Shown here one piece after another: positions 9,301 to 16,986 of a DNA stretch of 64,000 bases (position 1 is its first letter; every line of letters starts with the position of its first letter). A model generated the notes under the pieces. The model was not told where the DNA came from. It did not search any database and saw only the letters and a list, made by a program, of their open reading frames with translations. The position numbers and the translations under genes were made by a program. This DNA is from Sphingobacterium bovistauri (GTDB taxonomy: Bacteria; Bacteroidota; Bacteroidia; Sphingobacteriales; Sphingobacteriaceae). The stretch is taken from the NCBI RefSeq assembly GCF_020295405.1, contig NZ_JADEYP010000002.1:62001-126000 (forward strand), given 5' to 3'.

Positions 9301-10374
9301 ATGAATGCAATTGCAGGGGTTATTTTCCATTTTATAGGAGGCTTTGCGTCTGGAAGTTTTTATGTTCCATACAAGAAAGTAAAAGATTGGTCGTGGGAAG
9401 CGATGTGGATTTTAGGTGGGTTATTCTCATGGATAATTGTTCCTCCAATAGCCGCTTGGCTTACTATTCCTAATTTTTCAGATATTATTTCTCAAGCTGA
9501 AACTAGTGTCTTGGGTTATACATTTTTATTTGGTGTGCTTTGGGGTATTGGTGGCTTGACTTATGGTTTGGGTGTTCGATATTTAGGGGTTTCCTTAGGA
9601 AGTAGTATAATATTGGGATTGAGTATGGTGCTTGGTGCATTGATGCCAGCAATATTTTATTATTTCAACCCTGCAGACGGAAAACAAAGTATTGATTTCT
9701 TTTTCACTACAGCCTCAGGCCTATGTGTGATGGGAGGTTTACTGTTGTGTGTTCTGGGTATTTATCTATGTGGAAGAGCAGGAATGTTAAAGGAAAAGGG
9801 GTTAGCTTCTGCTGGCACTACAGATAAAAAGGATTATAATTTTGGGGTTGGTATTATAGTAGCTTTAGTGTCAGGAGCATTGAGTGCTTGTTTCAATTTT
9901 GCCATCGAAGCAGGAAAGCCAATGGCTGATGTTGCGAATGAGCTCTGGAAAGCTACAAATCCAAATCAAGGAGAATTCCTTTATCAAAATAATGTAACCT
10001 ATATCGTCATTCTTTGGGGAGGTTTTATGACGAATTTTGTATGGTGTGCATATTTATTATTTAAAAATAAAACTCTTACGGATTACTCAAAAGCGTCAGC
10101 TCCTTTGGCTAAAAACTTATTGCTGTGTGCTTTGGCAGGTACAACTTGGTATTTGCAATTCTTCTTTTATGGAATGGGAGAAAGCCGCCTTGGTAATGGT
10201 GCAAGTTCTTGGATTTTGCACATGGCATTTATCATTTTGATATCCAATGCTTGGGGTATTTTCTTGAAAGAGTGGAAGGGTGTGAGTAAATCAACACATA
10301 CAGCCATTATATCGGGAATCTTAATCATTATCCTATCAATTTGTGTGGTAGGGTTCGCTAAAACATTAGAATAA
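9301..10374 (+). CDS. rhaT: L-rhamnose/proton symporter RhaT
   Basis: Inner-membrane transporter that brings L-rhamnose into the cytoplasm with protons. The N-terminus (NAIAGVIFHFIGGFASGSFYVPYKKVKDWSWE in segments) matches the RhaT family, with about ten hydrophobic transmembrane segments across 357 residues, slightly longer than the 344 of the E. coli protein. It is the first gene of a rhaT-rhaEW-rhaI-rhaB run: the aldolase/dehydrogenase gene begins 16 bases after the stop. It supplies the rhamnose released by the extracellular GH106 and possibly by the BNR-4 enzyme. Confidence 0.95.
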   Translation: MNAIAGVIFHFIGGFASGSFYVPYKKVKDWSWEAMWILGGLFSWIIVPPIAAWLTIPNFSDIISQAETSVLGYTFLFGVLWGIGGLTYGLGVRYLGVSLGSSIILGLSMVLGALMPAIFYYFNPADGKQSIDFFFTTASGLCVMGGLLLCVLGIYLCGRAGMLKEKGLASAGTTDKKDYNFGVGIIVALVSGALSACFNFAIEAGKPMADVANELWKATNPNQGEFLYQNNVTYIVILWGGFMTNFVWCAYLLFKNKTLTDYSKASAPLAKNLLLCALAGTTWYLQFFFYGMGESRLGNGASSWILHMAFIILISNAWGIFLKEWKGVSKSTHTAIISGILIIILSICVVGFAKTLE

Positions 10375-10390
10375 AATTTTACAAAGATTT

Positions 10391-12505
10391 ATGCAAACAA
10401 AAACATATCAACATGTGAATTACCTTTGGGATGAGGAAGTTGCCAAATCCTTAGAGGGCGATGAAGTAGCTTTATTGTTATACCGATCAAATATATTAGG
10501 TTCAGATTTAAGGATAACGAATTATGGTGGTGGTAACACATCATGTAAATTAGTAGATAAGGATCCATTGACGGGTGAAGAAGTAGAAGTAATGTGGATC
10601 AAGGGTTCTGGTGGTGACATTGGTACGCTGAAAAAATCAGGTCTAGCAGCATTATATGTTGAGCGTCTTCGCAATTTGGAAAGGGTATATAGAGGTATCG
10701 ATCACGAAGATGAAATGGTGGAACTGTTCAACCATTGTATTTTTGATCTTTCGTCAAAGGCACCTTCTATTGATACACCATTGCATGGTTTTCTACCATT
10801 CAACCATATAGATCACTTACACCCAGATGCAGCTATTGCGATTGCAGCAGCTAAAGATGGAAAGCGTATTACGCAAGAATTGTTCAATGGAACAATTGGT
10901 TGGGTAGATTGGCAGAAACCAGGTTTTGACTTAGGCTTACAGTTGAGAGATTGTTTGGCGCAGAATCCAGGTATCCGTGGTATTATGTTAGGATCTCATG
11001 GTTTATTCACCTGGGGAGATACAGCTTATGAATGTTATTTGAATTCATTAGATGTTATTGAGACTTGTGCATCCTATTTGGAAGAAAACTACGGTAAAAC
11101 AAGACCTGTATTTGGAGGGCAAAATGTGGAAAGTCTTGCAGCAGAAGGTAGACTTGCTCAAGCAGCCTCGATAGCTCCGATTTTAAGAGGATTTTGTTCA
11201 AGTGAGCGTCCAATGGTAGGTCATTTTTCGGATGATGTACGTGTGTTGGAATTTATCAATTCTAATGATTTGGACAAATTAGCTCCACTAGGAACGAGCT
11301 GTCCAGACCATTTCTTACGCACAAAGATTCAGCCTTTAATCCTTAATTTGGATAAAGACGAAGATTTGTCAGATGTAGAAACTATTAAAACCAAACTTCT
11401 TCCATTATTCGAAGGGTACAGAGCGATGTATACAGATTATTACGAGTCTTGTAAACACGCGAATAGTCCTGCGATTCGCGACAAGAACCCAGTAATAATA
11501 ATATATCCAGGTGTTGGAATGTTTGCTTTCGCAAAAGATAAACAAACAGCGCGTGTTGCTTCAGAATTCTATACCAATGCAATCAATGTAATGAAAGGTG
11601 CTGAGGCGGTAAGTCAATACACTTCATTGCCGAGACAAGAAGCCTTCAATATCGAATATTGGTTGTTAGAAGAAGCAAAACTGCAGCGTATGCCAAAGCC
11701 AAAAGCGTTGTCAGGAAAAATTGCATTAGTAACGGGTAGTGCTGGTGGAATAGGTAAGGCTATTGCAAAGCGTTTTGCACAAGAGGGAGCGGTTGTCGTA
11801 TTAAACGATATGAACAAAGAGCGTCTTGCAGATGCTAAAGCAGAATTTGATGGCTTATTTGGAAAAGATAATGTAACTACTGCAGTACTTGATGTCACTA
11901 ATCAGGAGCAAATCGAAGAGGCAATGAAGATTGCATCATTAGCTTTTGGTGGTGTTGATATTATCGTGAATAATGCAGGATTATCGATATCAAAATCAAT
12001 TGAAGATCACACTCAAAAAGACTGGGATCTACTTTACAATGTTCTTGTAAAGGGTCAATTCTTAGTAACCCAAGGAGCTACCAAAGTATTGAAAGCACAA
12101 AATATTGGTGGTGATATCGTAAATATTGTAAGTAAAAATGCTTTGGTGAGTGGTCCTAATAATGCAGGATATGGCTCAGCGAAGGCTGCTCAACTACACT
12201 TAAGTAGATTGAATGCAGCAGAATTAGGTGCTTCAAAAATTAGAGTAAATGTGGTTAACCCAGATGCGGTTATCTCAGATAGTAATATTTGGGCTGGAGG
12301 ATGGGCCGAAGGTCGTGCTAAAGCCTATGGTATTACAGTAGCGGAATTACCAGCTTACTATGCAAAACGAACATTGTTGAACGAAATAATCTTGCCAGAT
12401 GATATAGCCAATGCTTGTTTTGCATTTGTGGGCGGTGAGCTTAACAAGTCTACAGGCAATGTTTTGAATGTAGATGGTGGCGTTGCCATGGCTTTTGTTA
12501 GGTAA
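10391..12505 (+). CDS. rhaEW: Bifunctional rhamnulose-1-phosphate aldolase / L-lactaldehyde dehydrogenase RhaEW
   Basis: Cytoplasmic fusion enzyme. The N-terminal half (about 1-430) is a class II aldolase/adducin-type domain that splits L-rhamnulose 1-phosphate into dihydroxyacetone phosphate and L-lactaldehyde. The C-terminal part (about 440-704) is a short-chain dehydrogenase: the NAD-binding TGSAGGIG is at 448-455, NNAG follows, and the catalytic Y-x-x-x-K is Tyr594/Lys598. Comparative work on rhamnose regulons named this fusion RhaEW and assigned lactaldehyde oxidation to lactate to the second domain. Length 704 is typical of the fusion. It sits between rhaT and rhaI, with a hairpin in the 71-base gap after it. 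Confidence 0.93.
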   Translation: MQTKTYQHVNYLWDEEVAKSLEGDEVALLLYRSNILGSDLRITNYGGGNTSCKLVDKDPLTGEEVEVMWIKGSGGDIGTLKKSGLAALYVERLRNLERVYRGIDHEDEMVELFNHCIFDLSSKAPSIDTPLHGFLPFNHIDHLHPDAAIAIAAAKDGKRITQELFNGTIGWVDWQKPGFDLGLQLRDCLAQNPGIRGIMLGSHGLFTWGDTAYECYLNSLDVIETCASYLEENYGKTRPVFGGQNVESLAAEGRLAQAASIAPILRGFCSSERPMVGHFSDDVRVLEFINSNDLDKLAPLGTSCPDHFLRTKIQPLILNLDKDEDLSDVETIKTKLLPLFEGYRAMYTDYYESCKHANSPAIRDKNPVIIIYPGVGMFAFAKDKQTARVASEFYTNAINVMKGAEAVSQYTSLPRQEAFNIEYWLLEEAKLQRMPKPKALSGKIALVTGSAGGIGKAIAKRFAQEGAVVVLNDMNKERLADAKAEFDGLFGKDNVTTAVLDVTNQEQIEEAMKIASLAFGGVDIIVNNAGLSISKSIEDHTQKDWDLLYNVLVKGQFLVTQGATKVLKAQNIGGDIVNIVSKNALVSGPNNAGYGSAKAAQLHLSRLNAAELGASKIRVNVVNPDAVISDSNIWAGGWAEGRAKAYGITVAELPAYYAKRTLLNEIILPDDIANACFAFVGGELNKSTGNVLNVDGGVAMAFVR

Positions 12506-12524
12506 TATTTTTATTAACTGTGAT

Positions 12525-12559
12525 ATAGTTAGAAAGATATTTTATATTTTTCTAACTAT
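12525..12559 (+). other. 11-bp hairpin between rhaEW and rhaI
   Basis: ATAGTTAGAAA (12525-12535) pairs exactly with TTTCTAACTAT (12549-12559) across a 13-base AT-rich loop. It begins 20 bases after the rhaEW stop and ends 17 before the rhaI start. No T tract follows, so it is more likely an mRNA-stability, attenuation or processing element than a full terminator, since rhaI and rhaB would otherwise lack a promoter. Confidence 0.55.
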
Positions 12560-12576
12560 TATAACCCTATGTACTT

Positions 12577-13851
12577 ATGAAAATCGAACAACATATTATA
12601 GATCAACATAACCAAGATTTAGTATTTAAACACGTAAAAAACGTTAATTTTCTAAAGGAAAGTATTTCAAATTTTGAGGAGATAGTAGCCAAATTACAAA
12701 AATTTCAAATCGCTATTCCAAGCTGGGCTTTAGGTACAGGTGGCACGCGCTTTGGTCGTTTTAATGGTAAAGGCGAGCCAGGTAATTTGGAACAAAAAAT
12801 TGAGGATGTTGGTTTATTACATGCATTGAATAAATCAAGTGGAGCTATTTCTTTGCACATTCCTTGGGACATTCCTCAGGATGCAGAGAAAATTAAAGAT
12901 TTAGCTACTTCTTATGGTTTAGTATTTGATGCGGTTAATTCTAACACATTTCAAGATCAACCTAATCAAGAATTAAGTTATAAATATGGTTCACTTCAAC
13001 ATGTGAATCCAGCCGTTCGTAAACAAGCTGTAGAACATAATATAGAAGTAATCAAACATGGTGTTGCTTTAGGGTCAAAAGCATTGACAGTATGGTTGGC
13101 GGATGGCTCATCATTTCCAGGTCAATTGAATTTCCGTGAAGCATTTCAAAATACATTAGAAAGTCTTAAAGAAATCTATAAGCACCTACCTTCTGATTGG
13201 AAAATGTTTATAGAATATAAGGCATTTGAGCCTAATTTCTATTCCACAACAATTGCTGATTGGGGACAATCATTGTTGTTAGCGAATAAGTTAGGTGACC
13301 AGGCTTACACGTTAGTGGATCTTGGACATCATTTGCCAAATGCCAATATTGAGCAGATTGTTTCTCTATTGCTAATGGAAGGTAAATTGGCTGGTTTCCA
13401 TTTTAATGATAGTAAGTATGCTGATGATGATTTGACAGCGGGTGCTGTTAAACCATATCAATTGTTTTTGATTTTCAGTGAATTGGTGGAAGGTATGGAT
13501 GCGCGTGGTATTGATCATGCAACAGGATTGGGATGGATGATTGATGCGTCACACAATCTGAAAGATCCTTTGGCAGACTTATTACAATCTGTAGAGGCTA
13601 TAAAAATGGCATATGCTCAGGCATTGTTAGTGGATCGTAAGGCGCTGAAAAAAGCACAACAAGAGAACGATGTGGTTGCTGCACAAGAGATATTACAAGA
13701 CGCATTCCGTACAGATTTACGTGCGCTTGTTGCAGAAGCTCGATTACGAGAGGGGGCTGCATTAAACCCAATAAAGTTATTTACAGATTTGAAGGTTAGA
13801 GAAAAATTAACTGAAGAACGCGGCGATTCGACTGTAGCGACTGGTTTATAA
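12577..13851 (+). CDS. rhaI: L-rhamnose isomerase, RhaI (Pseudomonas stutzeri type)
   Basis: Converts L-rhamnose to L-rhamnulose in the cytoplasm using two divalent metal ions. The protein matches the RhaI type rather than E. coli RhaA. Candidate ligands Glu213, Asp248, His251, His275, Asp283 and Asp285 lie in EYKAFEPN, LVDLGHH and HFNDSKYADDD, and their spacing (35, 3, 24, 8 and 2 residues) equals that of Glu219, Asp254, His257, His281, Asp289 and Asp291 as I recall them for the P. stutzeri enzyme. Asp323 in IDASHN is the likely last structural ligand. Length 424 is normal. The kinase gene begins 6 bases after the stop. Confidence 0.94.
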   Translation: MKIEQHIIDQHNQDLVFKHVKNVNFLKESISNFEEIVAKLQKFQIAIPSWALGTGGTRFGRFNGKGEPGNLEQKIEDVGLLHALNKSSGAISLHIPWDIPQDAEKIKDLATSYGLVFDAVNSNTFQDQPNQELSYKYGSLQHVNPAVRKQAVEHNIEVIKHGVALGSKALTVWLADGSSFPGQLNFREAFQNTLESLKEIYKHLPSDWKMFIEYKAFEPNFYSTTIADWGQSLLLANKLGDQAYTLVDLGHHLPNANIEQIVSLLLMEGKLAGFHFNDSKYADDDLTAGAVKPYQLFLIFSELVEGMDARGIDHATGLGWMIDASHNLKDPLADLLQSVEAIKMAYAQALLVDRKALKKAQQENDVVAAQEILQDAFRTDLRALVAEARLREGAALNPIKLFTDLKVREKLTEERGDSTVATGL

Positions 13852-13857
13852 GAATAG

Positions 13858-15222
13858 ATGAGGATGGGAAAAGAGCGGATACCGGTTATTGCTATATTCG
13901 ATGTGGGGAAGACGAATAAAAAACTATTCCTATTCGATGAGCATTATCAAATCGTATTTGAACGTTCAGCGAGATTTTTGGAAACTGTCGATGAAGATGG
14001 ATTCCCTTGTGAGAATTTGGAAAGTCTGAGGCTATCAGTTTTTGATTCACTGCATGAAGTGTTTCGTAAAGCAGAATATGAAATAAGGGCGATTAATTTT
14101 ACTTCTTACGGTGCTAGTTTTGTGTACTTGGACCAAAATGGAAGACCATTAACACCATTGTATAATTATTTAAAAGATTATCCTGCAGAGATGCAGGAAG
14201 GGCTGCATAATGCATACGGTGGAGAAAGTAAATTTGCATTGGATACAGCATCCCCTTCTTTGGGGAATTTGAATTCTGGCAAGCAGATTTATCGATTGAT
14301 AAAAGAAAAGCCTGACTTGTTTGAGCAAATTAAATATGCATTGCATTTACCTCAATATCTGAGTTTTTTGGTTTCCGGACAAATGTATTCGGATATGACT
14401 AGTATTGGCTGTCATACTGCATTATGGGATTTTACTAAAAAGGATTATCATCAGTGGGTTATAGATAGTGGAATTGATAAAAAACTTGCTCCTATTGTAA
14501 ATGGTAAAGATGTGTTTTCGAGTACTTTTCCAGGGAGTACTTACAAAGTAGGTACGGGATTACATGATAGTTCTTCAGCATTGATTCCTTATTTAATTAA
14601 TTTTCAGGAACCTTTTGTGTTGATCTCTACAGGAACATGGTGTATTTCGATGAATCCATTTAATGATGAGCCATTGACAAAAGATGAATTGGATCAAGAT
14701 TGTTTGTTTTATCTGACATACTCAGGTACACCGGTGAAAGCATCACGATTATTCGCTGGATATGAACATGAGGCCCAATCAAAACGTATTGCAGATCATT
14801 TTAATGTGACAACAGCTCGGTTCAAACATTTTGAAATTAATTGGCGCATTATTGAGGGATTGAATTTAGAACAAACCATCGATGCTTTCACATTGCAGAC
14901 TTTTGCGTCATTGGATTTGAATCAATTCAATACATATGAAGAAGCATATCATGCGTTGATACTCTGTTTAGTGAATGCCCAAGTTGAATCGACAAAATTG
15001 GTTCTAACGAAACAAAACGTGAAGCGAATTTTTGTGGATGGTGGCTTTAGTAAAAATCATATCTATATGAATCTTTTGTCAAGACGATTCTCAGATATTG
15101 AAATCTATGCTGCATCCATGGCACAAGCTACTGCGGTAGGTGCTGCTTTGTTAATTCATGAACATTGGAATACTTTACCGTTTCCAAATAATATCATTGA
15201 ATTACGTTACTATAGAGCTTAA
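13858..15222 (+). CDS. rhaB: Rhamnulokinase, FGGY carbohydrate kinase family
   Basis: Phosphorylates L-rhamnulose to the 1-phosphate for the RhaEW aldolase. It has the ASKHA/FGGY fold: phosphate-1 motif IFDVGKTNKKLFLFD with Asp15, the phosphate-2 region STGTWCISMNP near residue 260, and the adenosine motif IFVDGGFSKNHIYM near residue 390. Length 454 fits the family. Assignment to rhamnulose rests on position directly after rhaI as well as overall likeness. Either Met1 (13858) or Met3 (13864) could be the start; neither has a clear ribosome-binding site, which is usual in this phylum. Confidence 0.88.
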   Translation: MRMGKERIPVIAIFDVGKTNKKLFLFDEHYQIVFERSARFLETVDEDGFPCENLESLRLSVFDSLHEVFRKAEYEIRAINFTSYGASFVYLDQNGRPLTPLYNYLKDYPAEMQEGLHNAYGGESKFALDTASPSLGNLNSGKQIYRLIKEKPDLFEQIKYALHLPQYLSFLVSGQMYSDMTSIGCHTALWDFTKKDYHQWVIDSGIDKKLAPIVNGKDVFSSTFPGSTYKVGTGLHDSSSALIPYLINFQEPFVLISTGTWCISMNPFNDEPLTKDELDQDCLFYLTYSGTPVKASRLFAGYEHEAQSKRIADHFNVTTARFKHFEINWRIIEGLNLEQTIDAFTLQTFASLDLNQFNTYEEAYHALILCLVNAQVESTKLVLTKQNVKRIFVDGGFSKNHIYMNLLSRRFSDIEIYAASMAQATAVGAALLIHEHWNTLPFPNNIIELRYYRA

Positions 15223-15251
15223 ATTAACCGAATATAAATTAAAGCTGTTTT

Positions 15252-15292
15252 GTAAACGCTCTATATCTATGCTGATAGGTTAGGGCGTTTGC
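15252..15292 (+). terminator. Hairpin after rhaB
   Basis: AAACGCTCT (15254-15262) pairs with AGGGCGTTT (15282-15290) with one G:T wobble, and two flanking pairs extend the stem (15252-15253 with 15291-15292). The loop is about 19 bases. The trailing sequence is only mildly T-rich. It lies 30 bases after the rhaB stop and probably ends the rhamnose operon, at least partly, before the esterase gene. Confidence 0.5.
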
Positions 15293-15320
15293 TATTATTA
15301 ACCAATAAATACTTAAAATT

Positions 15321-16631
15321 ATGTTGACAAGAACATTATCCGTTTTATTTTTAACAGCCAACCTATCTCTAGTGTTAGGGCAATCAAAACAGATTTTTGA
15401 ATTTACAGGCCAGGATACCAAATCAGTATCTGTTCATAAAATGAATGAAAATATTAAATACGAGAATCAAGGTTTTGGTATTGATTTAAACACGGATAAA
15501 AATGTTCAAATTGTCAAGCATAGTAGAAATAGCTCCTTATATAGCAATAAACCTTTCTATTTTTCTGCGGATGTAGAAGAAGGAAATTATAAAGTTACTA
15601 TACATTATAGAGGTCTAAAGGACAAAACTATATTTTCTACAGTTCGTGCTGAATCAAGACGTTGGTTAGTCGATAGGGTTGAAATTCCAAAAAACAAAAA
15701 AGTTCAAAAATCATTTATAGTTCATATCAAAGATCGAAAGATAGATGAAAATAATGTGGTAAGATTAAAGACTCCTCGTGAAATAGAAAAGCTAGATTGG
15801 GACAATAAGTTGACGTTAGAATTCCAGGGAGAGAATAATATCGAAAGTATAACTATCGAGTCTATCGAAAAAGTAACAACATTATTTTTGGCGGGTAACT
15901 CAACCGTAGTGAACCAAGAGCATGAGCCTTGGGCGTCATGGGGGCAGATGATTCCTAGATATTTCGATCAAGGAATTGCTGTTGCTAATCACGCTGAATC
16001 TGGCTTGGCATTGAGTTCTTTTTTATCATCTAATCGATTAGACAAAATTCTTGCAGTCGCAAAGCCAGGTGATTATTTATTTATTGAGTTTGGTCATAAT
16101 GATCAAAAGGAAAAGGGAGACAAATCAGGAGCATATAATGGATATACAGAGCGTCTGCGCCTTTTTGTAAATAAGTTTAGAGCTATCGGAGGGTATCCTT
16201 TGATAGTCACCTCTACTGAACGACGATCATTTGACAAGGATGGCAATTTGAATTTTACACTAGGAGAATATCCCGCTGCGGCACGTAAGGTTGCGGAAGA
16301 AATGAATGTACCGTTGATTGATTTGAATACAATGACTCGGGAATTTTATCAAGCATTGGGTGTTGAAAATTCTAAAAATGCACTAGTTCATTATCCAGCC
16401 AATACTTTTCCTGATCAATCACAAGCATTAGCGGATAATACCCATTTCAATACATATGGAGCAGGGCAAATTGCAAAAATGATACTAAAGGGTATTATAG
16501 ATTTAGACTTGCCTATTAGGAAAAATATAATAAATTACAAAAAATATTCTCCAAAAACACCGGATGATTTTACGGCTTGGGATTGGCCATTAAGTGTTTT
16601 AAGCTCTGAGTTGAAACCCGATGGAAACTAA
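15321..16631 (+). CDS. Secreted SGNH rhamnogalacturonan acetylesterase-like protein with N-terminal beta domain (CE12-like)
   Basis: Probable esterase removing acetyl groups from pectin. Signal peptide 1-20 ends LVLG. Residues about 21-183 form a beta-sandwich like the galactose-binding-type domain found before some CE12 esterases. The SGNH domain starts at TTLFLAGNST: the nucleophile is Ser194, but the usual GDS is GNS here (Asn193). Other blocks are present: IEFGHND (Asn260) and DNTHFN, giving the D-x-x-H pair for the triad. Length 436 equals a two-domain member. The GNST variant occurs in a CE12-like subgroup as I recall it, so it need not mean loss of activity. It lies between the rha operon and the large operon at 16987. 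Confidence 0.85.
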   Translation: MLTRTLSVLFLTANLSLVLGQSKQIFEFTGQDTKSVSVHKMNENIKYENQGFGIDLNTDKNVQIVKHSRNSSLYSNKPFYFSADVEEGNYKVTIHYRGLKDKTIFSTVRAESRRWLVDRVEIPKNKKVQKSFIVHIKDRKIDENNVVRLKTPREIEKLDWDNKLTLEFQGENNIESITIESIEKVTTLFLAGNSTVVNQEHEPWASWGQMIPRYFDQGIAVANHAESGLALSSFLSSNRLDKILAVAKPGDYLFIEFGHNDQKEKGDKSGAYNGYTERLRLFVNKFRAIGGYPLIVTSTERRSFDKDGNLNFTLGEYPAAARKVAEEMNVPLIDLNTMTREFYQALGVENSKNALVHYPANTFPDQSQALADNTHFNTYGAGQIAKMILKGIIDLDLPIRKNIINYKKYSPKTPDDFTAWDWPLSVLSSELKPDGN

Positions 16632-16725
16632 TAATTGTCTTATTAACAATTAATTACGTATTAGAGTTTCGTTTTGCCTACCTAGGTATTAGTATTGCGT
16701 ATTCTGCTCGTCCATCAATTTGTAA

Positions 16726-16743
16726 CAGGATGGTGCAGGTTGC
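16726..16743 (+). promoter_or_regulatory. CAGG direct-repeat operator, copy 1
   Basis: The sequence CAGGATGGTGCAGGTTGC has two CAGG half-sites starting 10 bp apart. It is one of six matching sites in this window. It lies 243 bases before the 16987 start and 20 bases upstream of a TATATTTG minus-7-like box, as expected for an activator site. An additional lone CAGG sits at 16752. Confidence 0.75.
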
Positions 16744-16859
16744 TGGTTTTGCAGGTATGTAATATATTTGATATATATCATTTGAATACTTATGACCAAT
16801 TGATTACGTATGTAATTAATGACCAAATTATAGATTAGTAAACATTTTTATTTAGCGAA

Positions 16860-16947
16860 AAACTATTAACCTGGATGTCACATCGTTGTGATTTATTTTG
16901 TCAAATAGTTTACACCCAATTTGAAATCACCAGACTGAAATGGTGAT
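16860..16947 (+). other. Possible structured 5' leader RNA
   Basis: AAACTATT (16860-16867) pairs with AATAGTTT (16904-16911), enclosing an inner hairpin TCACA-TCGT-TGTGA (16878-16891). A second hairpin ATCACCA (16926-16932) with TGGTGAT (16941-16947) follows. The three helices together fall within 88 bases, ending 39 bases before the 16987 start. This does not match a riboswitch class I recognise. AT-rich DNA can give short chance stems, so the call is cautious. Confidence 0.35.
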
Positions 16948-16986
16948 AGACCTATATGTTAAAATTATAAACTACAAGATTATTGT

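Larger units (their letters stand above)
16632..16986. promoter_or_regulatory. 355-base regulatory region upstream of the long FAS1/SusCD operon
   Basis: No gene is seen here. The stretch carries direct-repeat motif copy 1 at 16726-16743, a TATATTTG matching the TAnnTTTG minus-7 consensus at 16763-16770, a nearby TTTTG at 16747-16751, and then a leader with foldable segments (16860-16947) before the start at 16987. If transcription begins just after 16770, the mRNA leader would be about 200 bases long, unusually long beside the short gaps elsewhere. Confidence 0.55.

Noticed and set aside
11614..11898. Minus-strand ORF of 94 residues inside rhaEW
   Set aside because: It lies wholly within the conserved aldolase-dehydrogenase coding region and shows no family features; it is a shadow frame.
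16763..16790. AT-rich palindrome TTTGATATATATCA-like region as a regulator site
   Set aside because: Alternating TA runs are common in such AT-rich DNA; only the TATATTTG part is retained as a possible minus-7 box.
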